Positions 36,203 to 44,585 of a stretch of 48,266 nt of DNA are shown piece by piece. Every line of letters starts with the position of its first letter. The stretch's first letter is position 1. This DNA comes from Acidobacteriaceae bacterium (GTDB lineage Bacteria > Acidobacteriota > Terriglobia > Terriglobales > Acidobacteriaceae): positions 1-48,266 of the forward strand of contig JAICYR010000004.1 of NCBI GenBank assembly GCA_025934135.1, read 5' to 3'. Made by a program: the position numbers and the translations under genes. The notes below the pieces were generated by a model that was not told the origin of the DNA, searched no databases, and saw only the letters and a program-made list of their open reading frames with translations.

Positions 36203-36820
36203 CTATGCCATCTTCTTTCCCTGCCGAAGCTCCTTCTTTTTACGCCGCCAGATAAAGAACCCGACGCAGAAGACCCCTCCTGCGATTACCCACGACATCT
36301 TTTCCAGAAAACCCATCAGCGAATCAAATTCATTGGCAAAGCCGTAGCCGATGAGCGCGATGGCCGTCACCCAGGTCACGGCCCCCAGCACGTTGTACAG
36401 AAAGAACTCCTTCCACTCCATGCCCAGCGCACCCGCCACTGGGCCCGTAATGGTGCGAAGAATAAAAATGTAGCGCGCCCAGAAAACCGTCGCCGGACCA
36501 TGACGCCGGATCTGGTCCTGTGCCACCGCAATGTCCTCGTCCATGTGAAAATGTTTATTCAGCCAGCGCAGCAGGCGTGGCCCAAAATGGCGTCCCACCA
36601 GAAATCCCATATTGTCGCCTAAAACCGCCGCCCCGATCCCCGCCAGAATCACCCACTCAATCCGCAGGCTCGTCCCCTTGTTCGCAAGAAAACTGGCGAA
36701 GATCAGGATCGTCTCCCCCGGCAGCGGAAGCCCGGCGCTTTCCCCCAGCAACGCGCCCACCAAGGCGACATATCCCCACTGGTCCAGCACCGAGCGGACA
36801 AACTGATCGAATCCATTCAT
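36203..36820 (-). CDS. DedA family membrane protein
   Basis: Inner-membrane protein of 205 residues in the DedA/VTT superfamily; characterised members act as lipid scramblases or flippases such as undecaprenyl-phosphate recyclers. The motifs ALLGESAGLPLPGETILIFA and ARYIFILRTITGPVAGALGM carry the functional glutamate and arginines. Four to five hydrophobic segments follow this plan (VILAGIGAAVLGDNMGFLVG, LYNVLGAVTWVTAIALIGYG, WVIAGGVFCVGFFIW), ending in a basic tail (RRKKKELRQGKKMA). The start MNGFDQFVRSVLDQW at 36820 is preferred; the open frame runs 39 codons further upstream through sequence unlike the family. Confidence 0.92.
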   Translation of the reverse strand: MNGFDQFVRSVLDQWGYVALVGALLGESAGLPLPGETILIFASFLANKGTSLRIEWVILAGIGAAVLGDNMGFLVGRHFGPRLLRWLNKHFHMDEDIAVAQDQIRRHGPATVFWARYIFILRTITGPVAGALGMEWKEFFLYNVLGAVTWVTAIALIGYGFANEFDSLMGFLEKMSWVIAGGVFCVGFFIWRRKKKELRQGKKMA

Positions 36821-36995
36821 GGGTGTTTTCGAGAAAACCGTCTTGGCGTTTCTCTTCTTGAGATGAGGAAATACGCCAACGCCGCCCCGCGGAAATTCCC
36901 CGCCTGTACGCCCGCTCCCGAACCGGTCGGCATCCATACATGTAGGTAAGTGCAGACCAGCAAGACCACCGATCCCAATCCAAATGAGGAAACTT

Positions 36996-37211
36996 ATGGT
37001 TGACGTTATGAATGAACTGGCAATGCGAGGAAGGATGAATGAAACAGAGCAGAAAGTGCGGTTCGGAATCGGCGCGGCTGCTGCCGCCGTGGCGATTTTC
37101 GCGCCTCTTAGCTATCGCTGGAAAGGCGTGCTGACGGCGATTGCCGCGGAGACGATCGTTTCCGCCGCCCTCAGCGTCTCCCCTGCGAAAAGCATGATGC
37201 GCGCGGCATAA
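36996..37211 (+). CDS. Small membrane protein, possibly DUF2892-like
   Basis: Protein of 71 residues with an N-terminal amphipathic stretch and two hydrophobic segments (KVRFGIGAAAAAVAIFAPLS and GVLTAIAAETIVSAALSV) joined by a basic turn (YRWKG). The pattern resembles the YgaP-type DUF2892 family, in which two helices sit in the inner membrane, but the short length leaves this tentative. The ATG at 36996 follows GAGGAAACTT at ideal spacing, which favours it over in-frame ATGs at 36984, 37008 and 37035. It is divergent from the DedA gene and upstream of the EamA transporter on the same strand. Confidence 0.65.
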   Translation: MVDVMNELAMRGRMNETEQKVRFGIGAAAAAVAIFAPLSYRWKGVLTAIAAETIVSAALSVSPAKSMMRAA

Positions 37212-37322
37212 GACGCATAACCCGATGCGGACGGGGGTAGCGCCTTCGTCCGCGCGGTAATTAATCCTCTTCTGGCCGGGCTTCCCCCCAACTTCCGTCA
37301 GCCAGATTTTCCCGAGTGCCGC

Positions 37323-38264
37323 ATGGAACTCCTCAAATCCGTAGCTCTGAACGGGGTGCTGATTGCGATTGTCGCCCACGGGCTCGTCGGAATCTCTCTC
37401 GTCTGGGATAAGGTCCTGCTCAAGCGCAAAGGCATGGAGAACCTTGCTTCCTATGTCTTCTGGCTCGGCGCCATCAGCTTCTTCGGGGTCGTCCTCGTCC
37501 CCTTCGGCTTCAAAATGCCGTCGTTGGAAATCGCCGGGATCGCCGTTACCGCCGGCATCTGCGACCTCATCGCCACCTGGTTTTATTACGCCGCCCTCAA
37601 GGCTGGCGAAGCCTCTGAAGAAATGGCCGCCATGGGCGGATTTACCCCCGTCGCCACCGTCCTCATTTCCATTCCCCTGCTGGGAATCCATCTGGATGGC
37701 CGCCTCCTCGGCTTCGCCATCATGACCATGGGCGGCTTCGTCATGTTTATGGCGGAAAAGCTCCCCCTCAGCAAAATGCTGCCTCGCGTCCTCGCTGCAG
37801 CCGCGCTCTTCGGCCTCACCGACGTCTTGCAGAAGCTCGCCTTTAACGGGACCAATTTCGTCAGTGGATACGTCTTCTTCACCATTGGAACCTTCGGCGG
37901 CTCCATGGCCATCCTGCTGCGTCCCACCTGGCGCCGGCAGATCTTTACCCACTCGCAGGAGGCCCCGGCCCGCAGCAAAGTCGGATACATGATGAATCGG
38001 CTCGTCGCCGGCGTCGGGTCCTTCCTCGTCGTCTTTGCGGTCAGCCGCATCTCCCCTTCACTGGTCGAAGCCATTTCCGGAGTCCGCTACGTCGTCATCT
38101 TTATCGGGGCCTACCTTATTACCCAGTGGCGGCCCGCATGGTTTAAAGAGGACTTCACCCGCCGCACCCTCATCATCAAAATCGTGGCCACAACCCTGGT
38201 TATCGTGGGACTCATTCTCGTTGGCCTGCATGGCGGCAGCGGCGCTTCAGCCGGTCCCAGCTAA
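37323..38264 (+). CDS. EamA-family (DMT) transporter, full length
   Basis: Ten-helix inner-membrane transporter of 313 residues made of two EamA repeats. Hydrophobic stretches include SVALNGVLIAIVAHGLVGIS, FWLGAISFFGVVLVPFGF, LLGFAIMTMGGFVMFMAE, LVAGVGSFLVVFAVSRISPS, LVEAISGVRYVVIFIGAYLI and IIKIVATTLVIVGLILVGLH. The glycine- and serine-rich tail is short. The substrate is unknown. Its stop overlaps by 4 bases the end of the convergent half-size DMT gene, so the region encodes three DMT-type proteins in a row. Confidence 0.88.
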   Translation: MELLKSVALNGVLIAIVAHGLVGISLVWDKVLLKRKGMENLASYVFWLGAISFFGVVLVPFGFKMPSLEIAGIAVTAGICDLIATWFYYAALKAGEASEEMAAMGGFTPVATVLISIPLLGIHLDGRLLGFAIMTMGGFVMFMAEKLPLSKMLPRVLAAAALFGLTDVLQKLAFNGTNFVSGYVFFTIGTFGGSMAILLRPTWRRQIFTHSQEAPARSKVGYMMNRLVAGVGSFLVVFAVSRISPSLVEAISGVRYVVIFIGAYLITQWRPAWFKEDFTRRTLIIKIVATTLVIVGLILVGLHGGSGASAGPS

Positions 38265-38656
38265 GGCGTAGGCGCGACTCCGCCCCCCGACTTCACCGTC
38301 AGAATCACGCCCGCCGTCACGCACAGCACCCCAATCCAGCGCTTCCACGGAACATGCTCGTGCAGCAAAAAACGCGCCCCAATCGTGTCCAGAACAAAAC
38401 TCAACGCTGTTGCTGGAACAGCAATGCTGAGCGGCGCGATCGACAGCAGCGCCAGCATCGAGAAAAACGCTACCGCGTAGCAAGTGCCCCCCAAAATCAC
38501 CATCCGCCGCGTAATGATGTAGCAGAAAAGCGATCCGATCTTCGAGAGCCGCACCTCAAGCTCGCCGCCCTGCGACATTCCCTTCGCGCACAGCACGTCT
38601 CCTGTGGAGCTGGCAAAAACGATAATCAGAATCAACGGCCATTCCATTACGCTCAT
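38261..38656 (-). CDS. Half-size DMT/EamA transporter subunit (second of a pair)
   Basis: Four-helix membrane protein of 131 residues, half the size of a normal EamA transporter. Segments are PLILIIVFASSTGDVLCAKG, MVILGGTCYAVAFFSMLALL, IAPLSIAVPATALSFVLDTI and WIGVLCVTAGVILTVKSGGG, the pattern of SMR/ArnE-ArnF proteins that work as dimers. Its ATG overlaps the stop of the upstream half-size gene (ATGA), implying that the two are made together and may form a heterodimer. The substrate could be a lipid-linked sugar, as for ArnE-ArnF, or a small drug. Confidence 0.85.
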   Translation of the reverse strand: MSVMEWPLILIIVFASSTGDVLCAKGMSQGGELEVRLSKIGSLFCYIITRRMVILGGTCYAVAFFSMLALLSIAPLSIAVPATALSFVLDTIGARFLLHEHVPWKRWIGVLCVTAGVILTVKSGGGVAPTP

Positions 38657-39117
38657 GATCGGCGAACCTCGGGTGCCTCAGCTTTGGTGTTTTCCGGCGT
38701 CTCCGCCACAAGTACGACACCGGCAACGATGAACAGAACTCCGAGCCAGCGTTGAAAATGCACCGGCTCATCAAGAATGAACTCGCTCAGCAGCGTCGTG
38801 ACCACATAAGAAGACGCAACGCAGGGCACCACAAAACTCAGGTCGGCCCAACTGAAAAGCGAAAGCTGCGCCAGCGTGAACACCGCCATCACCAGCGCTC
38901 CGGGGATCACAAACGGATTTGCCAGCAGGTGCAGCAGATATCCCGGTATTCCCACCTGCGCAAAATCCGGCATCCGGCCCATGCCCAGCGCGAGCATAAG
39001 GTTGCCAAAGCTGTTGGCGAATACAGCAATGGCAACAAAGATGGCAGTCTTTACAATTAGCCGTTTGGCGGGCGCCTCGGTGTTGATCACACTCACTAGG
39101 AGCGCATTCATGCGCAT
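38653..39117 (-). CDS. Half-size DMT/EamA transporter subunit (first of a pair)
   Basis: Four-helix membrane protein of 154 residues: LIVKTAIFVAIAVFANSFGN, PFVIPGALVMAVFTLAQLSL, DLSFVVPCVASSYVVTTLL and WLGVLFIVAGVVLVAET. The conserved half-way string FVVPCVASSYVVTTLLSEFI corresponds to the P-x-x-x-A-S region of the partner (AVPATALSFVLDTIGARFLL), supporting an ancient duplication. Two in-frame ATGs (39117 and 39111) are equally possible starts. It overlaps its partner gene by 4 bases. Together they resemble ArnE-ArnF-type paired SMR exporters. Confidence 0.85.
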   Translation of the reverse strand: MRMNALLVSVINTEAPAKRLIVKTAIFVAIAVFANSFGNLMLALGMGRMPDFAQVGIPGYLLHLLANPFVIPGALVMAVFTLAQLSLFSWADLSFVVPCVASSYVVTTLLSEFILDEPVHFQRWLGVLFIVAGVVLVAETPENTKAEAPEVRRS

Positions 39118-39285
39118 TCCGGTTGCTGGGGGCCCTAACGGCGAACAGGTTTTTATATCGATTCCAGACTTGCTCTAGGCAGAACAGGTATTGTCACATT
39201 TTTCCTGAGATACGCTCTGGCACGGCGGAGGAGATACATCGAATCAATGCTTCAGGAACCGGCAAGCTCGTGTAAATATAGACCG

Positions 39286-40471
39286 ATGATGAGCGGATCA
39301 GACACCGGGGTGGAGGCGCACCGCACAAAATCAGCGCGCGGCAATCTCAATCTGCTTCTGTTTGCGCTAGTGGCCGCGTTGGCTTAGATTGGCGTGATTC
39401 GCTATCGGCATCACTCCGAGCTTGCGGCAGCGACAAAGCTGGCGCTATCAGCGTTGCACGGCATGGCAGCGGCACCGACGCTGGATGGGACCCATCCATG
39501 CATGGTCACGGTGCTTTCCGGCGGAGAAGAGAAGCCAATTCTGACGCGATGCGCGACCCCGACGACCCACAAGGGCGGGATGGACCAGTTTGAAGTGGAC
39601 CTGCGCTATGGGGCCTTTGTTATGCGCCAGACGGACCTGGAAGTGAATGACGTTTTTGATGTGCCGCTGACGCGGACCTACACTGCCCAGGACTGGGCTG
39701 GTATGAATCGCGTGCATGCATTTGGGAGGAACAGCAATCATCCTTACGACGTTGCACCGCTTGGAACGAGAAACCCCTATACAGAGATGGACGCTCGAAG
39801 ACAGCGATTTCCTCCACTTCAAACGAATTTCGCCGGGAACGGGGTATGCAAACGCGGTCTACCAGCACACCGAGACCTCAACACCCTTCTATAAATCGAC
39901 GATCAACTGGAATGGGAACGGATGGACGCTGCGGCTGACGGACGGAGAAGAAATGTTTTTCCCGGAGGCGTATGCGGCGAAAAATATGGGGCAGGGCGCG
40001 GCAACGGAGATACGAGATGCTGCGGGGGATAAGCTGGAGTTGCAGCGCGACCGGAAGCGGAATCTGCTGAAAATACTGACGCCGCATGGGCACTGGATCA
40101 AATTCAACTACGACGATCAGGCGCGGATTACGCGAGCCGAGGACGATACTGGCCACTGGGCGAACTATACGTACAACTATTTCGGAATGTTGACAGAGGT
40201 GATCCATTCGTCCGGGCAAGTGCGACGTTACGAGTACCAGGGATCGCACATGACTGCGATTCTGGACGGTCAGGGTCGCGTGCTGGTGCGGAATCGCTAC
40301 GTGCGCAATGTACTGACGGCGCAGGTATATCCAAATGGGGATATTTACCAATACCAATATGTGTGGAGTGTGAACCGGAAGTACGCGGTCAAGGTGATAG
40401 TCACCATGCCGGACGGCAGCAAGCAAGAAGTGTATCCCACGGATTCTGTGTCGGCGGTAGTGCGAAAGTGA
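39286..40471 (+). pseudogene. RHS/YD-repeat protein gene, broken by a stop and a frameshift
   Basis: Remnant of an RHS-type protein of about 395 residues. The first frame starts MMSGSDTGVEAHRTKSARG and enters a signal-anchor helix (NLNLLLFALVAALA) that is interrupted by TAG at 39385-39387, then resumes IGVIRYRHHSELAAATKLAL. It continues through GAFVMRQTDLEVNDVFDVPL and LGTRNPYTEMD. One surplus base (near 39793) then shifts the frame, after which LEDSDFLHFKRISPGTGYAN and INWNGNGWTLRLTDGEEMFF follow. The YD-repeat part reads FNYDDQARITRAEDDTGHWA, YTYNYFGMLTEVIHSSGQVR and YEYQGSHMTAILDGQGRVL. Removing one base restores the join TEMD-LEDSDF. Intact relatives in acidobacteria are anchored proteins of unknown role. 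Two lesions argue for a true pseudogene. Confidence 0.8.
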
Positions 40472-40517
40472 CAAGTACGTCACGCTTATAGAAGATGCAT
40501 TTGCGGCAGTTCCGTCC

Positions 40518-41651
40518 TCACCCGCCCGTCCGCTTCAACTGCCCGCAGGCCGCGTAAATGTCCCGCCCGCGTGGCCGCCGAATATATGCCGGAACCCCAT
40601 TCAGCTTCAGCCGGTTCTGGAACTCGATCACCTGGTGAGGCTGCGGCATGTCGTAACGAATCCCCGGCCCGGGGTTCCACACGATCAGGTTCACCTTCAG
40701 CGGACGGTTCACTCGCCGCAACAGCGCGCCTACCTCATCCGCGTGCTGAATTTGATCGTTGACCCCGCCCAGCAGCACATATTCAAAAGTCAGCTTTTCC
40801 CGCGCGCGCAGTGGAACTTGCTGCACAGCCCGCAGCAGCCGCTCAATGTCCCACTTGCGGTTGATGGGCATGATCTGCTCGCGCACCTGATTGTTTGACG
40901 CATTGAGCGAAATCGCCAGCTTGGGCCGCACCGGCTCCGCCGCGAATCGCTCAATGCCCGGCACAATCCCCGAAGTCGATACCGTCATCCGCGACTCGGG
41001 AATCCCCACTTCCTCCACCAGCAGCCGCACCGCATCCATAAACGCGTCGTAATTCAGGAATGGCTCGCCCATCCCCATAAAGACCAGATTGATGCGATCC
41101 CGCCCAATCTGGACCATGTGCCTCTTGAGTACGGCCACCACCTGTCCGGCAATCTCCCCGGCGGTCAGGTCGCGGATGATCCCCAGCTTCGCCGTCAGGC
41201 AAAACTGGCAGTTCACCGCGCAGCCAATCTGGCTCGAAACGCAGATAGTCGCGTCGAAATACGCGGCGGCCTCGCTGCCGTCTCCGTTTTCTCCTTCGTC
41301 GCCCTCCGGCATCCAGACCGTCTCCACCGTCTGGCCATCCGCCGCCGCGATCAGGTAGCGCTCGGTCCCGTCGACCGACGTGAAGGTCTCCACAATCCGC
41401 GGCAGGCCGACCGCGTACCCGGCCTCAGCAAGCCGCTCCCGGAGTTCCTTGGGCAGGGTCGTTACTTCATCCAGGCTCTCCGCCCATCCCCGATAAAGCG
41501 CCTCGGAAAGCTGCCTGGAACGGTAGGCGGGAACCGAAAATCTCTGAAGCATAGACGCAAGTTGCTCATTCTTAAGGCCAAAAAGCAAAGGATCGTTCTG
41601 GCCCCCGGCAGCGTCTAAAATGTTGATAGTTGGTTTCCTGCCTGGCGACAT
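40518..41651 (-). CDS. rlmN: 23S rRNA (adenine-2503-C2)-methyltransferase (also methylates tRNA A37)
   Basis: Radical-SAM methyltransferase, about 377 residues. The iron-sulphur motif CAVNCQFCLTAKLG (CxxxCxxC) is present, as are SAM-site strings (NLVFMGMGEPFLNYDAFMDA, STSGIVPGIERFA) and the region LAISLNASNNQVREQIMPIN. The C-terminal cysteine in RDIYAACGQLK is the one that forms the covalent RNA intermediate, completing the two-cysteine mechanism. The N-terminal accessory domain is visible as LFGLKNEQLASMLQRF and YRGWAESLDEVTTLPKELRE. Starts at 41651, 41666 or 41717 are all possible; the conserved part begins near residue 20 of the chosen frame. It is divergent from the M16 peptidase gene. 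Confidence 0.93.
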   Translation of the reverse strand: MSPGRKPTINILDAAGGQNDPLLFGLKNEQLASMLQRFSVPAYRSRQLSEALYRGWAESLDEVTTLPKELRERLAEAGYAVGLPRIVETFTSVDGTERYLIAAADGQTVETVWMPEGDEGENGDGSEAAAYFDATICVSSQIGCAVNCQFCLTAKLGIIRDLTAGEIAGQVVAVLKRHMVQIGRDRINLVFMGMGEPFLNYDAFMDAVRLLVEEVGIPESRMTVSTSGIVPGIERFAAEPVRPKLAISLNASNNQVREQIMPINRKWDIERLLRAVQQVPLRAREKLTFEYVLLGGVNDQIQHADEVGALLRRVNRPLKVNLIVWNPGPGIRYDMPQPHQVIEFQNRLKLNGVPAYIRRPRGRDIYAACGQLKRTGG

Positions 41652-41752
41652 CTCAGAACTGAGCATAACGCAACCGATGCACCCTCCGCCCTCGCCAATT
41701 GGGGCGCGCGGAGGCATCTCTCAAGGGCTTTAGAAACCAGCACGGATTTGAA

Positions 41753-43027
41753 ATGGAAAACACAAGAAACATACGGCGCACCACTTTACCCAACGACCTT
41801 GTCATCCTCACCGAGAAAATGGAACACGTCCGCTCGGTGGCCATGGGCGTCTGGGTGCGGACAGGCTCGCGGCACGAGTTGCCGCAGGTCAACGGCATCT
41901 CGCATTTCGTCGAGCACATGGTCTTCAAGGGGACCAAATCGCGCTCCGCGCAAATGCTGGCGCGCGAGGTGGACGCCATTGGCGGCAACCTCGACGCCTT
42001 CACCGGAAAAGAAACCATCTGCTTCAATGTCAAAGTTTTAGACGAACACGTGCCAGTCGCGCTTGAGATCCTGTCCGACCTCGTCCTCAACCCCACCTTC
42101 GCCTCAGAGGAGATCAACCGCGAGCGCGGAGTCATCCTCGAAGAAATCAAGATGGACGAGGACAATCCCGACTACCTCGTCCACGAAATCTTCACTCAGG
42201 CTTTCTGGAAGGACCATCCGCTCGGCAAGCCGATTCTCGGCACCAAGGAAACCGTCCGCGGCTTCGAGCGCGAAACCATCTTCAATTTCTACGGCTCGCG
42301 TTTCATGGGCGGAAACATGATCTTCTCCGCCGCCGGCAACATCGACCACGACTCCTTCGTCGAGCAGGTCACGCGACGCTTTGAGTCGCTTCCGAGCGGT
42401 AACAGCGATTTCGCCGCTTTAGCGCCGAAGACCGCGGCGAAAATCAACCTGCGCAACAAAAAATCCCTCGAGCAGGTTCAGATGTGCCTCGGCGTGCCCG
42501 CTCCCCGTGTGGCGGATGAGTCGCGCTACACCACGCTGATCCTGAACACGGTGCTGGGCGGCGGCATGAGCTCCCGCCTCTTCCAGACCATTCGCGAAGA
42601 GCGCGGCCTCGCCTATGCCATCTTCAGCGACCTGAATCCTTACAGCGATACCGGCTCGCTCTGCGTCTTTGCCGGAACGTCGGCCGCACGCGCCGTGCAG
42701 GTCGTGGACCTTGTCATGGCCGAATTCAGCCGACTCAAACGCGAGCCGCTCCCCGCGGACGAGCTGCGCCGCGCCAAGGACCAGCTAAAGGGCAACTTGT
42801 TGCTCTCGCTCGAAAGCTCCACCTCGCGCATGTCGAACCTGGCGCGCCAGCAGATGTACTTCAACTACTTCTTCGGCGAGCAGGAAATCCTCGACCGTGT
42901 GGAGGCCGTCACCACCGAGCAGGTCATGGAGATGGCGACCACGCTCTTCCAGCCGGAGTCTGTTGCCCTGACCCTGCTGGGCCGTCTCGATGGCCTCAAG
43001 GTCCCCCGAGAACGCCTGGTTTGCTGA
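41753..43027 (+). CDS. M16 family zinc metallopeptidase (pitrilysin / MPP-like)
   Basis: Inverted-zinc-motif peptidase of 424 residues. HFVEHMVFKGTKSRSA holds the HxxEH site (His51, Glu54, His55), and the third ligand lies in NRERGVILEEIKMDED. The C-terminal half has the R/Y-type substrate region YTTLILNTVLGGGMSSRLFQ and GLAYAIFSDLNPYSDTGSL. Length and layout fit the single-chain bacterial homologues of mitochondrial processing peptidase beta (YmxG-type). No signal peptide is visible, so it is likely cytoplasmic. The ATG at 41753 starts MENTRNIRRTTLPND, typical of the family; an in-frame ATG at 41699 is less likely. The thpR gene begins 8 bases after its stop. Confidence 0.93.
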   Translation: MENTRNIRRTTLPNDLVILTEKMEHVRSVAMGVWVRTGSRHELPQVNGISHFVEHMVFKGTKSRSAQMLAREVDAIGGNLDAFTGKETICFNVKVLDEHVPVALEILSDLVLNPTFASEEINRERGVILEEIKMDEDNPDYLVHEIFTQAFWKDHPLGKPILGTKETVRGFERETIFNFYGSRFMGGNMIFSAAGNIDHDSFVEQVTRRFESLPSGNSDFAALAPKTAAKINLRNKKSLEQVQMCLGVPAPRVADESRYTTLILNTVLGGGMSSRLFQTIREERGLAYAIFSDLNPYSDTGSLCVFAGTSAARAVQVVDLVMAEFSRLKREPLPADELRRAKDQLKGNLLLSLESSTSRMSNLARQQMYFNYFFGEQEILDRVEAVTTEQVMEMATTLFQPESVALTLLGRLDGLKVPRERLVC

Positions 43028-43035
43028 CAACGATC

Positions 43036-43584
43036 ATGCGCCTGTTCATCGGTATTCCGCTGACAGGCACTGTCGAGCGTGAGCTTTCCGCCGTCTCGGT
43101 GCGGCTCCGTTCCAGCAACGATGGCCTGCGCTGGTCCGCACCGGAGTCATGGCACGTTACTCTGCAATTTCTTGGCAGCACGTCGCCGGAGCAATGCCGC
43201 TGTGTCGCCGACAGCCTTCGCTTGATCCACTCCCCGCCCGTTCCCATCCAGCTTGAATCACTCGGGTTCTTTGACCGGGCCGGAGTGTTTTTTGCGGGCG
43301 TGCGGCTTACTCCGGAACTCACCACGCTCCAGCAGCGGGTCATCGCCGCAACCGCGCCCTGCGGTTTTCCCTCGGAAGAACGCGACTATCATCCGCACAT
43401 CACGCTGGCGCGGAGCAAGGGCAAGGAAGGCCGCCACGGAATCCAGCGGCTGAAAGGCGAAACTCACCGACAGCCCGCGTTCTCCGCCATCGACGCCCGC
43501 GAATTTCTTCTCTACGAAAGCTTTACCCGCCCCTCCGGGTCCCAGTATGAGGTTCGCGAACGCTTCCCGTTTACCGGAATCTGA
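43036..43584 (+). CDS. thpR: RNA 2',3'-cyclic phosphodiesterase (LigT-like)
   Basis: 2H-phosphoesterase of 182 residues that opens RNA 2',3'-cyclic phosphates and, in some members, joins tRNA halves in vitro. Both catalytic HxT motifs are visible: WHVTLQFLG (His40, Thr42) and YHPHITLARSK (His121, Thr123). The N-terminus MRLFIGIPLTGTVEREL is standard for the family. The ATG at 43036 is preferred over the upstream TTG at 43021, which overlaps the M16 stop region. It is followed by 43 bases to the end of the convergent PilZ gene. Confidence 0.92.
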   Translation: MRLFIGIPLTGTVERELSAVSVRLRSSNDGLRWSAPESWHVTLQFLGSTSPEQCRCVADSLRLIHSPPVPIQLESLGFFDRAGVFFAGVRLTPELTTLQQRVIAATAPCGFPSEERDYHPHITLARSKGKEGRHGIQRLKGETHRQPAFSAIDAREFLLYESFTRPSGSQYEVRERFPFTGI

Positions 43585-43627
43585 GGCAAGCCCCTACGCC
43601 GCGTCGTCGTTTCACGCCTCGCCCAGT

Positions 43628-44014
43628 TCAGAAAGAAGCCGCCTCCTTCAGTTCCGCAATCAAGTCACTGATCTGGCGAGCGCGCCGCGTGCTAAGCGCC
43701 TCGAATATGATTCCCGCGCCCCGCTTGGGATGCATAATCGCGATCCGGCCTGCCACGCGAAACTGCATTTGGCGCACGGTAAACGACACCTCGACAGGCG
43801 TGCCCCGCTCCAGATCCAGGGCCGGGGCTTCGATAAAACATCCCGAAAGGCTGAGGTCCAGGATTTTCCCTCGAAACAGAAGCGCCCCATGCGGAACAAA
43901 AACTTCCGCCTCCCCCTCGCAGCGATAGCGCGGATGTTGACGGCGATTCCGCCCCATCACCGCCGGAGCGGATTGCGTGGACGGCGTTGCGGCCATCGCG
44001 GAACCTGCTCGCAT
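43628..44014 (-). CDS. PilZ-domain protein (probable cyclic-di-GMP binding)
   Basis: Small protein of 128 residues with a C-terminal PilZ domain. The c-di-GMP-binding elements are present: an Arg-rich stretch with RxxxR in NRRQHPRYRCEG and the D/N-x-S-x-x-G motif in LDLSLSGCFIEAPA. A further conserved segment is VRVEVSF-like (GTPVEVSFTVRQMQFRVAGR). No partner domain is attached. The start at 44014 follows GGGAGGGCAAGG; the open frame extends upstream to 44110 but would run through the thioredoxin terminator. The target process (motility, polysaccharide or other) is unknown. Confidence 0.88.
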   Translation of the reverse strand: MRAGSAMAATPSTQSAPAVMGRNRRQHPRYRCEGEAEVFVPHGALLFRGKILDLSLSGCFIEAPALDLERGTPVEVSFTVRQMQFRVAGRIAIMHPKRGAGIIFEALSTRRARQISDLIAELKEAASF

Positions 44015-44083
44015 CCTTGCCCTCCCGAATTCATTCTGTTTATCGGCAAAATCCGCAGGGAGATAATACCGCGCTCCCCCAAT

Positions 44084-44106
44084 AAAAAGACCGCCCGAAG
44101 GCGGTC
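44084..44106 (-). terminator. Intrinsic terminator after thioredoxin gene
   Basis: On the minus strand GACCGCC-TTCG-GGCGGTC forms a 7-bp stem with a stable UUCG tetraloop (44089-44106), followed by TTTTT (44088-44084). It lies 25 bases after the thioredoxin stop and upstream of the PilZ gene, separating the two. Confidence 0.92.
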
Positions 44107-44131
44107 TCATTAGAAAATCCTCGTTGGCCGG

Positions 44132-44464
44132 TCAGCCAACCACTTTCGTGATGCTCTGCTCAATCGTGTCCTTCGGCACATAGCCCACAATCTGGTCGGC
44201 CACCTTGCCGCCCTTGAAGAACAGCAGCGCCGGAATTCCCCGAATCCCATACCGTCCAGGAGTCGCCTGATTGCGGTCGACGTCCATCTTGGCAACCTTG
44301 ATCTTGCCGCTGTACTGCGTCGCCACCTCGTCCACGATCGGGCCAAGAGCCTTGCAGGGGCCGCACCATGACGCCCAAAAATCCACCAGAACCGGCTGCT
44401 CCGACTGCAAGACCTCCTGGTCAAAGGTCGCATCGCTCACTTCAATCACTGCCTGTCCCGCCAT
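44132..44464 (-). CDS. trxA: Thioredoxin
   Basis: Cytoplasmic disulphide reductase of 110 residues, reduced by thioredoxin reductase and used by ribonucleotide reductase and other enzymes. The active site is FWASWCGPCKALGP with Cys34 and Cys37; the buried aspartate lies in PVLVDFWASW and the cis-proline in IRGIPALLFFKGG. The C-terminal VGYVPKDTIEQSITKVVG is typical. Length is normal for TrxA. It is transcribed away from the 344-base intergenic region that separates it from the MarR-ClC genes, and is followed by a strong terminator. Confidence 0.95.
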   Translation of the reverse strand: MAGQAVIEVSDATFDQEVLQSEQPVLVDFWASWCGPCKALGPIVDEVATQYSGKIKVAKMDVDRNQATPGRYGIRGIPALLFFKGGKVADQIVGYVPKDTIEQSITKVVG

Positions 44465-44585
44465 ATTCCTCCCTCATTGCCGCCTGCAGAAGTTTGAACT
44501 GCCGGCATATTTCTGTCGCCTTCAAATTATAGATGCCTGCAATCGGGAAAAGTCGCAGCCCGCCCATGAGGTGATGGATGCATAC

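Noticed and set aside
36657-37952. 431-codon minus-strand frame across the EamA, small membrane protein and DedA region
   Set aside because: Crosses three real genes in the wrong frame and strand, with charge-rich, domain-free sequence.
39286-40471. RHS gene as an active polymorphic toxin with immunity gene
   Set aside because: The gene is short, broken twice, lacks a hyperconserved RHS core and C-terminal toxin, and no immunity-like gene follows.
40468-40483. Dyad GTGAC-AAGTAC-GTCAC at the end of the RHS gene
   Set aside because: Only a 5-bp stem, partly inside the coding end and without a U-tract; not enough for a terminator call.
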